From Kolteria novifilia (GTDB taxonomy: Bacteria > Planctomycetota > Planctomycetia > Kolteriales > Kolteriaceae), in contig CP036279.1 of NCBI GenBank assembly GCA_007748055.1, positions 5,208,001 through 5,272,000 on the forward strand: DNA of 64,000 nt. The letters are read 5' to 3'. Made by a program: the position numbers and the translations under genes. Positions 1 through 8,792 of this stretch are shown piece by piece (positions within the stretch are counted from its first letter, which is position 1; the number at the start of each line of letters is the position of its first letter). The notes under the pieces are model-generated. The model saw nothing but the letters and a program-made list of their open reading frames with translations. It searched no databases and was not told the DNA's origin.

Positions 1-598
1 TCTCGACGTCCTGCGAGCCGCGAAAGCCGACGACATCCTTCCATTCGGGGTCGCGGCCGTACCAGTTGATGCGGCCGGTGGTGATCCGCTGCTCGGGAGC
101 CCCGGGCGTGTAATACCACTGCCCGCCGCGTTTCTCGACCTCGAAGTCGCCGTGATGCTTGAACGGCTTGCCCTCGTCGTCGAGGCCGGGGACCAGGATG
201 AAGTCGCCGGTCCCCCCTTCGATGATCTGGCACTCGACCGAGGTCATCCACGGGCCCGGACCGTGCGGTCCGACGCAGTGCAGCAGGATGCCGTTGTCGC
301 GCGATTTGCCCTTGCGTTTGCCGAAGGTCGGGCCAGTGAACTTGTACTCGACGACGAGGCGGTAGTTGTCGTACTCCTTGTCGGTGTACATGCCGCCGTA
401 GTACGCGAGGCCCTCCTTGCCGCCGGCGATCTTGAGGATGCCGTCCTCGACGGCGAAGATGCCGGGATTCTCGTGGCCTGTCTGAACGGTGTAAGTCCCC
501 CAGCCATCGAGGTTTTTGCGATTGAAGAGCTGGATCGGCTCGGAGGAATCGGCCACGGGGGGAGCGGCGAGCAGTGCCGCGAGCAAGAGCGAGGACAT
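1..598 (-). CDS. DUF1080 (3-keto-disaccharide hydrolase) domain protein, 3' end outside window
   Basis: The first 199 codons are in the window and the C-terminus lies off the left edge. The ATG at 598 is preceded by AAGGAGA about 10 nt upstream, which decides the start. A short hydrophobic signal peptide (roughly residues 1-20, Leu/Ala rich) precedes a segment with FNRKNLDGW, typical of the DUF1080 concanavalin-like fold. NGILLHC and later SVECQIIEGGTGDF are also characteristic of that family. Known members occur in large numbers in planctomycetes, and some hydrolyse 3-keto-glycosides. The protein is therefore probably exported and acts on sugars, but the substrate cannot be told from sequence. 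The nearest gene on the other side is divergent. Confidence 0.85.
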   Translation of the reverse strand, partial: MSSLLLAALLAAPPVADSSEPIQLFNRKNLDGWGTYTVQTGHENPGIFAVEDGILKIAGGKEGLAYYGGMYTDKEYDNYRLVVEYKFTGPTFGKRKGKSRDNGILLHCVGPHGPGPWMTSVECQIIEGGTGDFILVPGLDDEGKPFKHHGDFEVEKRGGQWYYTPGAPEQRITTGRINWYGRDPEWKDVVGFRGSQDVE

Positions 599-1159
599 TG
601 GGGGACGTCTCCTTGAGTCTTCGAGTCGGTGGGTCCGCCGGCGGCGCCACGCGACGCGGCCAGGGGGGGAACGCTCGGGTAGGTAGCGACGCGGTCTCCG
701 CGTGGCTCGTCCCTAGTCTACGGATGATGCCACGAGACATCACGAACATTCTTGTCAGGAGTGTGGGAAGAGGCCGTCAAATGCCACCCGCTCGCGGCGG
801 CTCCCTGCCCGCTCAAACCGGATTCGCCATTGGTTGCCCCTCGATTCAGGGGCTCGGATCGAGAAGCGACCAGGAGACGCGACGGCGGGGAACGCTAGAA
901 TGAATCCAGCGAGGCAATGCTCGGCACGAGGCCCCACCGCGAATTCGACTGGACAATTCTTGCCGGTCGGTTATCCGCCCTCCATAAGTTCGGGAGCATG
1001 GTTTCGCGCGATCGTCAGTGGTCCACCTCATGTGGGGTGAACGTCCCGCTGCGTGGATCGATGCCCCGACGTTCTCGCTTTCCCGAGGGAACCCGTTCGA
1101 TGTCGTATTCCCCCGTTCGCGTAGGCTGGTACGGAAGGACTCTCTCCCGAGGGTGGGCG
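599..1159. other. Intergenic stretch between divergent genes
   Basis: This 560-base region separates the leftward DUF1080 gene from the rightward hemolysin III gene. It should hold both promoters, but I see no convincing -35/-10 pair, hairpin or coding frame with family-like content. The open frames here are short, Arg/Pro/Gly rich shadows. Confidence 0.5.
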
Positions 1160-1804
1160 ATGCTGCCTTGGCATCATCCCGAGGAGATCGCCAACGGGCT
1201 GACCCACGGCTTGGGGCTGCTACTGAGCCTGGTCGGCGGAACCGCGATGCTCCGCGTCGTGCTGAGCGAGGGAACTCCCTGGAAGATCGTCGGCTGCGGC
1301 ATCTACGTCGGAGCCCTGATCGCGGTCTACCTCGCCTCGACCGTCTCGCACCTCGCGCAGGAACCAGGATTTAAGGACACGTGGCGCCGGATCGACCAAG
1401 CGGTGATCTACCTGCTCGTCGTCGGGACGTACACGCCATTCGCGTTGGCGTACCTCTGCTTCGGCTGGTGGTGGCTGCTCTTCGGGACGCTTTGGGCAAT
1501 CGCGCTTTTCGGGTTCGTGACGAAACTCGGGGCACATCATCGCCTCGAGTCGGTCCACGTCTGGAGCTACGTGATGCTGGGGTGGCTGCCGCTGATCGAG
1601 ATCGGTCCGATCCTCAGCCAGCTACCCCCCGAGAGCTTTCAAATGGTGCTCGTGGGGGGCGTCTTCTACACGGCGGGAACGTTCTTTCTCGTCCTCGACC
1701 ACCGCGTCCCGTTCTTTCACTCGGTGTGGCATCTCTTCGTGATCGCCGGGAGCGTGACGCACTATCTCGCCCTGATGCAATACGTCGTTCCGCTCCAGGC
1801 GTGA
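1160..1804 (+). CDS. Hemolysin III family membrane protein (TrhA/YqfA-like)
   Basis: This protein of 214 residues has about seven hydrophobic segments and begins with PWHHPEEIANGLTHG, the hallmark N-terminus of the hemolysin III / PAQR-like family. Conserved His residues recur in STVSHL and near the end in HSVWHLF and VTHY, where the family places its probable metal ligands. I chose the ATG at 1160 because family members start about ten residues before EIANG; GAGGG lies 6 nt upstream. An in-frame ATG at 1100, also preceded by GAGGGA, would add 20 residues. Homologues affect membrane lipid state, and a true hemolytic role is unproven. The gene is monocistronic and converges on the sugar isomerase gene. 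Confidence 0.88.
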   Translation: MLPWHHPEEIANGLTHGLGLLLSLVGGTAMLRVVLSEGTPWKIVGCGIYVGALIAVYLASTVSHLAQEPGFKDTWRRIDQAVIYLLVVGTYTPFALAYLCFGWWWLLFGTLWAIALFGFVTKLGAHHRLESVHVWSYVMLGWLPLIEIGPILSQLPPESFQMVLVGGVFYTAGTFFLVLDHRVPFFHSVWHLFVIAGSVTHYLALMQYVVPLQA

Positions 1805-1826
1805 GCCACGGTTGTCTTCCCAGAGA

Positions 1827-1844
1827 GGTGGGTCACGGCCCACC
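1827..1844. terminator. Possible hairpin between convergent genes
   Basis: GGTGGG (1827-1832) and CCCACC (1839-1844) form a 6-bp GC stem with a 6-base loop, 22 bases after the hemolysin III stop and 20 bases beyond the stop of the leftward isomerase gene. There is no T-tract, so a role in termination is only suggested by position. Confidence 0.3.
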
Positions 1845-1863
1845 CGACGGGAGCGCGGTCGAG

Positions 1864-2781
1864 TCAGCCGATCGAGGCGCGGAGCTTGTTGATCAGCGGC
1901 GGGATCGCGCGGTAGGGATCCTCCGACGCCTCGTACTCGAGGGCGAGCCAGCCACTGTAGTTGGCATCCTGAATGATCCGCATGCACTTGGAGAGGTATT
2001 CGGCCTCGCCCCCCATGTGCTTCTGGGTGTGCCGGCTGACTTTGAACTGAACGTTGACGGCATAGGGAGCGATCGCCGCCAAGTCGTCGTACGGGGCAGG
2101 ATTGCGGGCGAAGTTGCCAGTGTCGAGGTTCACGCCGAACCAGGGTGACTTTACCTGCTTGACGATCTTGAGCATGTCTTCCGAGGTGGCGGTGATGCCG
2201 CCGTGGTTCTCCAGCGCGAGGAAGACGCCCTTCTTCGCGGCATGTTCGCAGCACTCCTCGATCCCCTCGACGCAGCGTCCGATCGCCTCGTCCTTGGAGC
2301 TCCCCTTGGGCACATTGCCCGCGAAGATCCGAATTGCCGGACAGCCGAGCATCGCGTAGTGATCGACCCATTGCTTGGTGTGGGCGATGTCCTGCTTGCG
2401 TTTTTCGCCGTCGGGCTGGCAAAAGTCGTTGCGGATCGCGCCGCCGGAGACGCCTAGGCCATTGACGAACGCGCGCCGCTTGAGCGATCCCAGGTAATCG
2501 TTGGTGATCTCCTTGGCGAAGTAGTAGGAGGTCAGTTCGGTGCCGTCGAGGCGGAGACTCGAGCAATAGTCGATGAACCCGAGCAAATCGAGCGACGGCG
2601 TTCCACCCTTGGGAGCGAGCTGGTTGCGGAAGGAGTAAGCGGCCAGGCTCAGCTTGACGACCGACTTGCCGACGCGTTTGATCGGCTCGATGCCCAAGGC
2701 GTCCTCCGGCCGCAAGAGTGACGCTGTTCCGATAGCTCCCAGAGTGTTCGCCATGAGGTGGCGACGGCTAATCGTGTTCAT
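1864..2781 (-). CDS. Sugar phosphate isomerase/epimerase-like protein with Tat signal
   Basis: This protein of 305 residues opens with ISRRHLMANTLGAIGTASLL, a twin-arginine signal (SRRHLM) followed by a hydrophobic stretch, so it is probably exported folded. The rest resembles the xylose-isomerase-like TIM barrel (AP endonuclease family 2): LAAYSFRN near residue 47, FLALENHGG around 190, FGVNLDTGNF around 220 and a C-terminal LALEYE. The Glu in ALENHGG and the Asp in NLDTGN match the usual metal ligand positions. Tat-exported members are abundant in planctomycetes, with substrates mostly unknown. It is transcribed alone, divergent from the glycosyltransferase gene. The family call is firm; enzymatic activity is not. 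Confidence 0.85.
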   Translation of the reverse strand: MNTISRRHLMANTLGAIGTASLLRPEDALGIEPIKRVGKSVVKLSLAAYSFRNQLAPKGGTPSLDLLGFIDYCSSLRLDGTELTSYYFAKEITNDYLGSLKRRAFVNGLGVSGGAIRNDFCQPDGEKRKQDIAHTKQWVDHYAMLGCPAIRIFAGNVPKGSSKDEAIGRCVEGIEECCEHAAKKGVFLALENHGGITATSEDMLKIVKQVKSPWFGVNLDTGNFARNPAPYDDLAAIAPYAVNVQFKVSRHTQKHMGGEAEYLSKCMRIIQDANYSGWLALEYEASEDPYRAIPPLINKLRASIG

Positions 2782-2986
2782 CGAGAATCATGCTCCTTGT
2801 GGGATCGGCATCGATCGTGGTCCCTCTTTCTCTAGCGGGTTGGCCAAAGTCCGGCAAATGCTCCCCCCTCCGGCACGTCGGTCCAACTGACCGGAATTGG
2901 ATCCCGAGCCCCACCAACACCTCGGATGTGATAGGATCGTCTTGGACGCGCCGCCTGCCCCCACGTCACCCGACGGGAGGGTGGTC

Positions 2987-4798
2987 ATGACGGCCGTCGG
3001 GCGCGTCCAGGGTCGATGTTCTTCTCCTAACCGTGATCGAAGCGTGAGCATACCTTCAGCAGCCATTCCTCGCCGTGATTACTTGATCGTCCTGTGCCTA
3101 GCGTTCGCCTCGACGCTTCCCTTCCTCAACAAGGCATTCCATATCGACGACGTCCTCTACCTGAGGGTCGCCGGGCAGATCGTCAAGGATCCTCTCGATC
3201 CCTTCGGCGGACGGAGCCACGACAACAGGGTTCTCTGGGATGCCAAGGACGGCCAGCCCGCGACGCTCTTCGAGATCGACTACAACCCGCCGCTTTGGAA
3301 ATATGTCCTCGCGACGATCATCGGCCTCTTTGGGATCGAGGAGTGGAAGCTTCACCTGGCGCAAAGCGTCGCGGTCTGTTTCGCCGGGTTTGGCCTCTAT
3401 CATCTTTCGCGACGACTGACGTCCCACCCCTTATGGGCAACGGCGATGATCCTCTTCGGTCCCTTCTTCCTGCCAGGGCAGAACCTAATGCTCGAAGGCC
3501 CCCTGCTCTGCTTCTGGAGTTGGTCGTTGGTCTTCGCTTGGAAGTCGTGGGACACGGATCGACTGGGACCGGCCTGGCTCGCGGGCCTCTTCGCCGGGTT
3601 GGCGTTGATGACGAAGTACACCGCCGGCCTGCTTTGGCCACTGCTCGTCATCGGGGCCCTGGGCTTTCGTCGACCGCGGGCGCTCGTGGCGCTCATTCCT
3701 CCAGTGCTCATGCTGTCGGCGTGGTCGCTGCACAACATCCTCTTTCACGGCGAGCCTCACCTCAGTTCCCACGGCATGGTCTTCCGTCCCGAGTTGTGGG
3801 GGCCGAGGCTCTTGGTGATTCTCCGTTCAACGGGCGCCGTCACCGTCTTCGGTCCCGTGGTCGCCATCGTTCTTGTGCAGCGAGGACGCTGGGGGTGGTT
3901 GGCACTGGTGGGATGCCTGCTGGCCGCGGGGGCGGCTGCGTGGGGGGACCTTCTCTACGTCAGTCGCGAAACCGCTCGCGAGGCGCTCTTCCAGATCGAC
4001 TTCGTCAAGTCGGTGCACGTGGTGCTCTTCACCTTCCACGGGGTGTTGAGTCTCCTTGGCATCGCGGTCGTCTTCCTCGGTTCGCGGCTGGGGAAGGATC
4101 GGCCCTGGAGGTTCGACGAGGAGGCGTTTCTCTCCCTTTGGATCTTGATGATGCTCCTCTTCAACATTACCTCGGTCCCGTTCAACGCCGTACGTCATCT
4201 GCTGCTCTTCTTCGTGCCGCTGGTCTTCCTCCTCGCGCGACTACTCGAGGGAATGTGGGCTGAGGGGCGTTGGCGCCTCGCCCTCCTGAGTGGTTCGGCC
4301 CTGCTCGCGTTGGCGATCGCGATCGGGGATGCCGAGATCGCCGGGGCCTATCGTCGGACCGCCATCGACACGGTCCGTCCCAGGACGATGGCCGGGATCA
4401 AGACGTGGGCGACCGGCAACTGGGGATTCCTGTACTACAGTGTTCGCGAGGGGGCCAATCCTCTCTTCGCCCACCCCGAAGAGTACGGCCTTGGTCGGCC
4501 TGCGCCCGGCGATGTCGTCGTTCATCCGCGGCTGATCACGTGGTCGATCTTTCCTCCCTCGGACGACTTCCCCGCTCTTGAGGTGGTCGAACATCGGCCT
4601 TTGCAACTCCACTGGCCACTGCGCACTCTCTTCCCGGCGGTCAACTACTACGCCATCGACACCTACGCCCTGCCGTGGCAGATCCCGTTGGTCTCCACCG
4701 GGCCGGAGGAAGATGTCCCCTTCGAGTTCGCTCCACTCGATGACATCATCATCTATTCGATTCGCGGGGGGATCATCAACATCGACAACTCCCAGTAG
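2987..4798 (+). CDS. GT39-type (PMT/ArnT-like) membrane glycosyltransferase
   Basis: This protein of 603 residues has around ten to twelve transmembrane segments. FHIDDVLY at residues 51-58 fits the acidic catalytic site in the first extracytoplasmic loop of PMT_2/ArnT-type transferases, which use polyprenyl-phosphate sugars as donors. YNPPLWKYV and a soluble C-terminal tail of about 130 residues also fit. I chose the ATG at 2987 because GGGAGG sits exactly 6 nt upstream; the in-frame frame continues about 30 codons further but without a better start. Acceptor (protein, lipid A or envelope glycan) is unknown. It stands divergent to the isomerase gene and about 100 bases before a small membrane protein gene. 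Confidence 0.85.
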   Translation: MTAVGRVQGRCSSPNRDRSVSIPSAAIPRRDYLIVLCLAFASTLPFLNKAFHIDDVLYLRVAGQIVKDPLDPFGGRSHDNRVLWDAKDGQPATLFEIDYNPPLWKYVLATIIGLFGIEEWKLHLAQSVAVCFAGFGLYHLSRRLTSHPLWATAMILFGPFFLPGQNLMLEGPLLCFWSWSLVFAWKSWDTDRLGPAWLAGLFAGLALMTKYTAGLLWPLLVIGALGFRRPRALVALIPPVLMLSAWSLHNILFHGEPHLSSHGMVFRPELWGPRLLVILRSTGAVTVFGPVVAIVLVQRGRWGWLALVGCLLAAGAAAWGDLLYVSRETAREALFQIDFVKSVHVVLFTFHGVLSLLGIAVVFLGSRLGKDRPWRFDEEAFLSLWILMMLLFNITSVPFNAVRHLLLFFVPLVFLLARLLEGMWAEGRWRLALLSGSALLALAIAIGDAEIAGAYRRTAIDTVRPRTMAGIKTWATGNWGFLYYSVREGANPLFAHPEEYGLGRPAPGDVVVHPRLITWSIFPPSDDFPALEVVEHRPLQLHWPLRTLFPAVNYYAIDTYALPWQIPLVSTGPEEDVPFEFAPLDDIIIYSIRGGIINIDNSQ

Positions 4799-4895
4799 CG
4801 GCCGGGCGCCGTTTGGGATGGCTCCCGTCGATACTGGCGTTCGGTGCCCGCGCCACTAGGATGAGCCCCAACGACGCGTCGCACGGCGTACGACG

Positions 4896-5141
4896 GTGTC
4901 GCTTCCCACGAAAGGCATTGGTGTGGTCTTCTCCGCGATCTTCTACTGCTTGGTCTTCGCGTTCGTCGGCGCCATTCTCGAAAAGGTGCTGGACGAGAAA
5001 CCGAAGTCGAAAGCGAAGAGCCGACGCCGCTTCCTGTCGTCCTACGTCTTGGTGGGTGGGCTATTCGGACTCGGCGCAGGGTTTCTAAAGGGCTGGTCCA
5101 AGGAGATGCGCGAGCGGCAAGAGACCGACGAAGGCCCGTGA
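4896..5141 (+). CDS. Small membrane protein, unknown function
   Basis: An 81-residue protein starting at a GTG. It has two predicted membrane segments (about residues 8-26 and 48-64) separated by a short strongly basic loop (KPKSKAKSRRR) and ends in a charged tail. I do not recognise a family. The hydrophobicity pattern, termination shortly before a repeat-containing intergenic region and co-orientation with the upstream glycosyltransferase make it a credible gene. No clear Shine-Dalgarno sequence precedes the GTG, so the start is uncertain. Confidence 0.55.
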   Translation: MSLPTKGIGVVFSAIFYCLVFAFVGAILEKVLDEKPKSKAKSRRRFLSSYVLVGGLFGLGAGFLKGWSKEMRERQETDEGP

Positions 5142-5305
5142 GCCCTCTCGCCGTTGGGGCCCTCGAAGCCGAGCAACTGGCGCCACGCAAGCCCGGTCAC
5201 GACGCGGGTTGAAAGTGCCGCGATGCCGGCCCCCTGCGGATGTGCGGCACTTCGACCGAGCGACGCAAAAAGGACGAGCGTGACGATAGAATCCAATTTT
5301 TCGGG

Positions 5306-5340
5306 CACTGACTGACAAGCAGCCTGCGGCACCCAGTGTC
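5306..5340. repeat. Family A hairpin repeat, degenerate copy
   Basis: Reads CACTGACTGACAAGCAGCCT followed by GCGGCACCCAGTG. This is a diverged version of the consensus CACTGGCTG-ACAAG-CAGCCAGTG-GCACCC, with the arms partly mismatched. It lies 37 bases before a perfect copy in the same orientation. Confidence 0.75.
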
Positions 5341-5376
5341 AGAGAGATGGGCACGTTGGCAATGCCCGATTCCTCT

Positions 5377-5409
5377 CACTGGCTGACAAGCAGCCAGTGG
5401 CACCCAGTG
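5377..5409. repeat. Family A hairpin repeat, perfect copy
   Basis: CACTGGCTG, a five-base loop ACAAG, then CAGCCAGTG: a perfect 9-bp stem, followed by GCACCCAGTG. It ends 38 bases beyond the stop codon of the leftward sulfatase gene, between convergent genes. Other copies are at 18452, 50660, 52824 and 60843. Confidence 0.85.
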
Positions 5410-5447
5410 AACAAGAGGAAGGATTGAGACGCGAAGAGGCCGAAGGG

Positions 5448-6833
5448 CTAGCTCTTCGGCTTCTCGGCCTTGCGGTCGAGTTGCGAGGGGGGTGGATCCA
5501 AGCTCGCTTGGTGATCCTTCACGAGTTGGTCGATGCGCGAGAGAATCTCGGGATTCTTCGCCGAGATATCGTGCTGCTCGGACGGGTCATGCCCCAAGTG
5601 ATAGAGCTGCGGTGGATCGTGGCGTTCGAGTTTGCGGGCGGTCTTGCCGTAGGCTCCCTGCGTGATGTAGTGAGCCTTGTGATCGCCAAGGCGAACCGCG
5701 TAAAGTTCGTTGCGCCGGTAGAAGAACATGTGATCGCGCTTGCTCGGCCCCGTTCCTTCCAGCATCGGGACCATGCTGAACCCGTCGTAGCTCCGGTCCT
5801 GGGGAAGCTTGGCTCCCGTCAGTTCCGCCACCGTCGGCAAGAGATCGAGCGTCGAGGCGAGCTCATGATTGACGCTTCCCGCCTTGACCGTTCCGGGCCA
5901 CCACGCCAGAGCAGGCACCCGCATGCCCCCTTCGTAGGTGCAACCCTTTCCCTCACGCAAGAGCCCCGCCGAGCCCCCTTCGAGCATCTTGATCAACCAC
6001 GGACCGTTGTCACTGGTGAAGAAGACGAGCGTCTTCTCCGCAAGCCCCTCCTGCCTGAGCGTGTCGAGAATCTTTCCGACCGACCAATCGATCTCCTCGA
6101 CGACGTCGCCGTAGAGACCGCGACGACTCTTTCCCTTGAAGTCCTTCGAGGCGTAGAGGGGAACATGCGGGAAGGTCTGGGCATAGTAGATGAAGAAGGA
6201 ATCGTCCTTCTTCTCCTTGATGTAGGAGACGACCTTCTCGGTATACCGCTTGGTCAGCGTCGTCTGATCGACGGGCGCTTCGAGAACCGTTTCGTTTTCC
6301 ATCAGGGGCAGCGGCGGATCGCCCCGCTTTTCGACCTCCATGTCGTTGCTGTAGGGAATGCCGAAGTACTGATCGAAGCCATGGCTCGTCGGGAGGTACT
6401 CGGGGTGATGCCCGAGATGCCACTTGCCGACGCAGAGCGTTTCGTAACCGACTTGCTTGAGGGCACGGGCGATCGTCACTTCGCTCTGCTGCAATCCTCC
6501 GGGTGAGTTGGGAAAGAGGACCCGGCGGTTGCCCCACATGCCGTTGCGGATGGGAAGTCGGCCGGTCATCAGCGCCGCGCGGCTCGGCGTGCAGACCGAA
6601 CAGGCGCTGTAGAAGTCGGTGAACTTCATCCCTTGCGCCGCCATCTGGTCGAGGTTGGGTGTCGCGATGGTCGGATGGCCGTAGCAGCCCAGATCCCCGT
6701 AGCCGAGATCGTCGGTGAAGATGATGACGACGTTGGGCTCGTCTTGGTTGGTCGCGGAGTTGTCGGTTTGTTGCTGCATGACCGTCGTGGCGAGCAGCGC
6801 GAGCATGACGTGGCTGATGATCGAGTCCCCCAT
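5448..6833 (-). CDS. Sulfatase (arylsulfatase A type)
   Basis: A 461-residue protein with a short hydrophobic leader (residues 8-18) and the alkaline-phosphatase fold of type I sulfatases. IIFTDDLGYGDLGCYG (residues 37-52) supplies the metal-binding Asp pair. CTPSR at 81-85 is the C-x-P-S-R signature whose Cys is converted to formylglycine. GKWHLGH, VFFTSDNGP and the metal-binding DN lie in their usual order. Substrate is likely a sulfated polysaccharide, as for the large planctomycete sulfatase sets. The ATG at 6833 has no good ribosome binding site, and an ATG at 6806 would still leave a signal peptide. It converges on the small membrane protein gene across two hairpin repeats. Confidence 0.92.
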   Translation of the reverse strand: MGDSIISHVMLALLATTVMQQQTDNSATNQDEPNVVIIFTDDLGYGDLGCYGHPTIATPNLDQMAAQGMKFTDFYSACSVCTPSRAALMTGRLPIRNGMWGNRRVLFPNSPGGLQQSEVTIARALKQVGYETLCVGKWHLGHHPEYLPTSHGFDQYFGIPYSNDMEVEKRGDPPLPLMENETVLEAPVDQTTLTKRYTEKVVSYIKEKKDDSFFIYYAQTFPHVPLYASKDFKGKSRRGLYGDVVEEIDWSVGKILDTLRQEGLAEKTLVFFTSDNGPWLIKMLEGGSAGLLREGKGCTYEGGMRVPALAWWPGTVKAGSVNHELASTLDLLPTVAELTGAKLPQDRSYDGFSMVPMLEGTGPSKRDHMFFYRRNELYAVRLGDHKAHYITQGAYGKTARKLERHDPPQLYHLGHDPSEQHDISAKNPEILSRIDQLVKDHQASLDPPPSQLDRKAEKPKS

Positions 6834-6910
6834 TCAGACGTTGAAACTGGTGGCGACCATGGATGAAGGCCGCTTCGAGCCCCAGCATAGGGCATCCGGG
6901 GTGCTGTTGG

Positions 6911-7642
6911 CTACTCGATCTCGGGCATGCTCGAGGGAGCCGTCTCCATGACGGTCGCTTCGCCACGGAGCTTGACGTAGGCGGTGGTCAGCGTGGTGAA
7001 ACAGAGGGGCAAGGTGTAGAAGAGGCCGACCCCGCACGCGAGCGCTCCGACGAATCCCAATCCGAGCATGTAGAGAAAGATGATGACCATCGCGCCGTAG
7101 TTGCCCTTGGTCAGTTCGTTGGCGCGTTTGAGCGCCTCGATCCCCTGCGGCTTTTCGTCGATCACGATGTAGAGAAAGGGCCAGAAGACGAGGGTCACCA
7201 TGAAGGAGAAGAACATTGCCGCCAGCGCCAGTGGGATCAGCAAGATCGGAACGAACGAACAGAGGGCGATCACGATTCCCAGAATCCCGAAGGCGATGTA
7301 GATCACGATCATGTTGACGAGCGCGGTGAGGTAGTACTTTCCACCGGAGAACAACTCGCCGATGTCGGTGCGTTCTCCGCGAACGACCTTGAGCAGCATC
7401 AAGTCCAACCCCAGGTAGAAAAAGAGCATGATCAGCGTTTGAATCAAGCCCCAAACGCCGCGTCCGACAGCGAATTGGCGAAGCGGAGGCGCGGCGGCGG
7501 GCACGCCGAGCAACATCCCGATCAGGAGAGTTAAGAGGCCCGCGCCCAAGCAGATCGAGAGACGTTTGTTGTAGATCTCCCAAGAGGTGGAGATCACGTC
7601 ACCGGCTCGAAGCGTGTTCTGGGAAAAGGGTTCGGCGGACAT
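6911..7642 (-). CDS. Multi-pass integral membrane protein, unknown function
   Basis: A 243-residue protein whose ATG at 7642 has AGGAG 8 nt upstream. A cytoplasmic N-terminus (SWEIYNKRLSICLG) leads into about six hydrophobic segments. Order and spacing recall YciC/DUF975-type or glycerophosphodiesterase-associated membrane domains, in particular LKRANELTKGNYG between two membrane pairs, a motif of that kind of protein. I cannot assign a function. The gene lies between the sulfatase and ispD, all leftward, with 77 bases between the sulfatase start and its stop. Confidence 0.7.
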   Translation of the reverse strand: MSAEPFSQNTLRAGDVISTSWEIYNKRLSICLGAGLLTLLIGMLLGVPAAAPPLRQFAVGRGVWGLIQTLIMLFFYLGLDLMLLKVVRGERTDIGELFSGGKYYLTALVNMIVIYIAFGILGIVIALCSFVPILLIPLALAAMFFSFMVTLVFWPFLYIVIDEKPQGIEALKRANELTKGNYGAMVIIFLYMLGLGFVGALACGVGLFYTLPLCFTTLTTAYVKLRGEATVMETAPSSMPEIE

Positions 7643-7720
7643 CGCGGTGGCTCCTGCGAGGGGCGAGTCATTCCGCGAGCCATCATGCGGGCACCGTGGC
7701 CGAAGTCAATATCCCGCCGA

Positions 7721-8467
7721 TCACTTCCACATCCCTTCGTCGGCGAAGGGGTGAAAGCCTCCCTTGTCCTTCGGCTTGGGACGACTCTTGATGATCGACG
7801 TCGCCAAACCGAGATCGCGGCCGGTCGTGATCTTGATGTTGGTCGCGCCTCCCTCGACCATCGTCACCGGCGTGCCCAAGGCCTCGACCAGCATCGCGTC
7901 GTCGGTCACGGGAACGGTCACCTTGTCCCGATGGGCGTAGGCATCCAGCAGCGTTTGCCGCTTGAAGGCCTGCGGCGTCTGGGTCAGCCAAAGCCCCTCG
8001 CGCGGCAGCGTTTCGGTGACCACCCGGTCGTTGTCGACGCGTTTGAGCGTGTCGGCGAGCGGCACCCCCAGCGACGCCGCGCCGGTCTCTTCCACCGCCT
8101 CCATCAGCCGCTCGACCATCTCGTCCTCCAGGCAAGGACGCGCGGCATCGTGAATCAGGATGTAGTCGACGTCGGGCTTGCAGGCGAGCAGGCACTTCTC
8201 GACGGTGTCGTAGCGTTCCTCCCCACCTTCGATGACCTTGGCGTTGGGCAGAAAGGCGACATTGGCGCGATAGCGTCGGTCGAAGACTTCGCGGTCATCC
8301 GGCGAGATCGCGATCAGGATCTGCGCGAATTCCTCGCGAATCGAGAACCGCTCGAGACTGTGCAGCCACACCGCCCGCCCATTGAGGTCGGCGAAGGTCT
8401 TCTTCTCCTTGCCCTTGAACCGACTCGACTTGCCTGCCGCCAAGAGAAAGACCGCGTAGCTCGCCAT
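7721..8467 (-). CDS. ispD: 2-C-methyl-D-erythritol 4-phosphate cytidylyltransferase
   Basis: A 248-residue protein that couples CTP to methylerythritol 4-phosphate in the MEP route to isoprenoids. The nucleotide-binding N-terminus FLLAAGKSSRFKGKEKK (residues 7-23) gives the GxG(S/K)xRF signature, although family members usually read AAGxGxR. HDAARP (about 105-110) and the later TLPREGLWLTQTPQAF and TDDA are textbook IspD motifs. Length is slightly above the usual 225-240. The ATG at 8467 starts exactly before the conserved beta strand; three codons upstream a GTG is also in frame. It is leftward, with family B repeats in its upstream region. Confidence 0.93.
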   Translation of the reverse strand: MASYAVFLLAAGKSSRFKGKEKKTFADLNGRAVWLHSLERFSIREEFAQILIAISPDDREVFDRRYRANVAFLPNAKVIEGGEERYDTVEKCLLACKPDVDYILIHDAARPCLEDEMVERLMEAVEETGAASLGVPLADTLKRVDNDRVVTETLPREGLWLTQTPQAFKRQTLLDAYAHRDKVTVPVTDDAMLVEALGTPVTMVEGGATNIKITTGRDLGLATSIIKSRPKPKDKGGFHPFADEGMWK

Positions 8468-8598
8468 CAATACCACTCCGACTCGTTTCTATCTCGCCAT
8501 GCTCTTGCGGCACCTCCCTCCCGACCCACCATCGGAAGATCTCGCCGCGATGATCCGCAAATATCCTGCTTGGTCAATTCATTGCCCAAAAGACGCTT

Positions 8599-8692
8599 GG
8601 GTGCCATGCCCACGCCCGCCGTGGGCATGCTTGGGAAAACCACGCCCGCCGTGGGCATGCTTGGGAAAACCACGCCCGCCGTGGGCAGGCGG
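8599..8692. repeat. Family B repeat array (three units)
   Basis: Begins GGGTGCCATG, then three units of about 30 bases built on CCACGCCCGCCGTGGGCATG with the linker CTTGGGAAAA; the third is diverged. CCCACG and CGTGGG form a short hairpin in each unit. The array lies about 100 bases beyond the hemW stop codon and upstream of ispD. Related arrays are at 29239, 38579 and 60733. Confidence 0.85.
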
Positions 8693-8792
8693 GAGACGCC
8701 TCTGATTCGATACCCTCCCGCACGATCTGGGAACGTGGTTTCATGGCACGAACTTGCCAATCAGGACACTGGGACTTCGATGGACAAGGACA

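Noticed and set aside
152-616. 154-codon rightward frame over the DUF1080 gene
   Set aside because: It lies opposite the DUF1080 reading frame and has no recognisable domain; the leftward frame carries family motifs and a ribosome binding site.
2897-2986. 30-codon N-terminal extension of the GT39-type gene
   Set aside because: The ATG at 2987 has GGGAGG at ideal spacing, and the extension shows no signal or family sequence.
5397-6506. 369-codon rightward frame over the sulfatase gene
   Set aside because: Antisense to a clear sulfatase with the CTPSR signature; long shadows are common in high-GC DNA.
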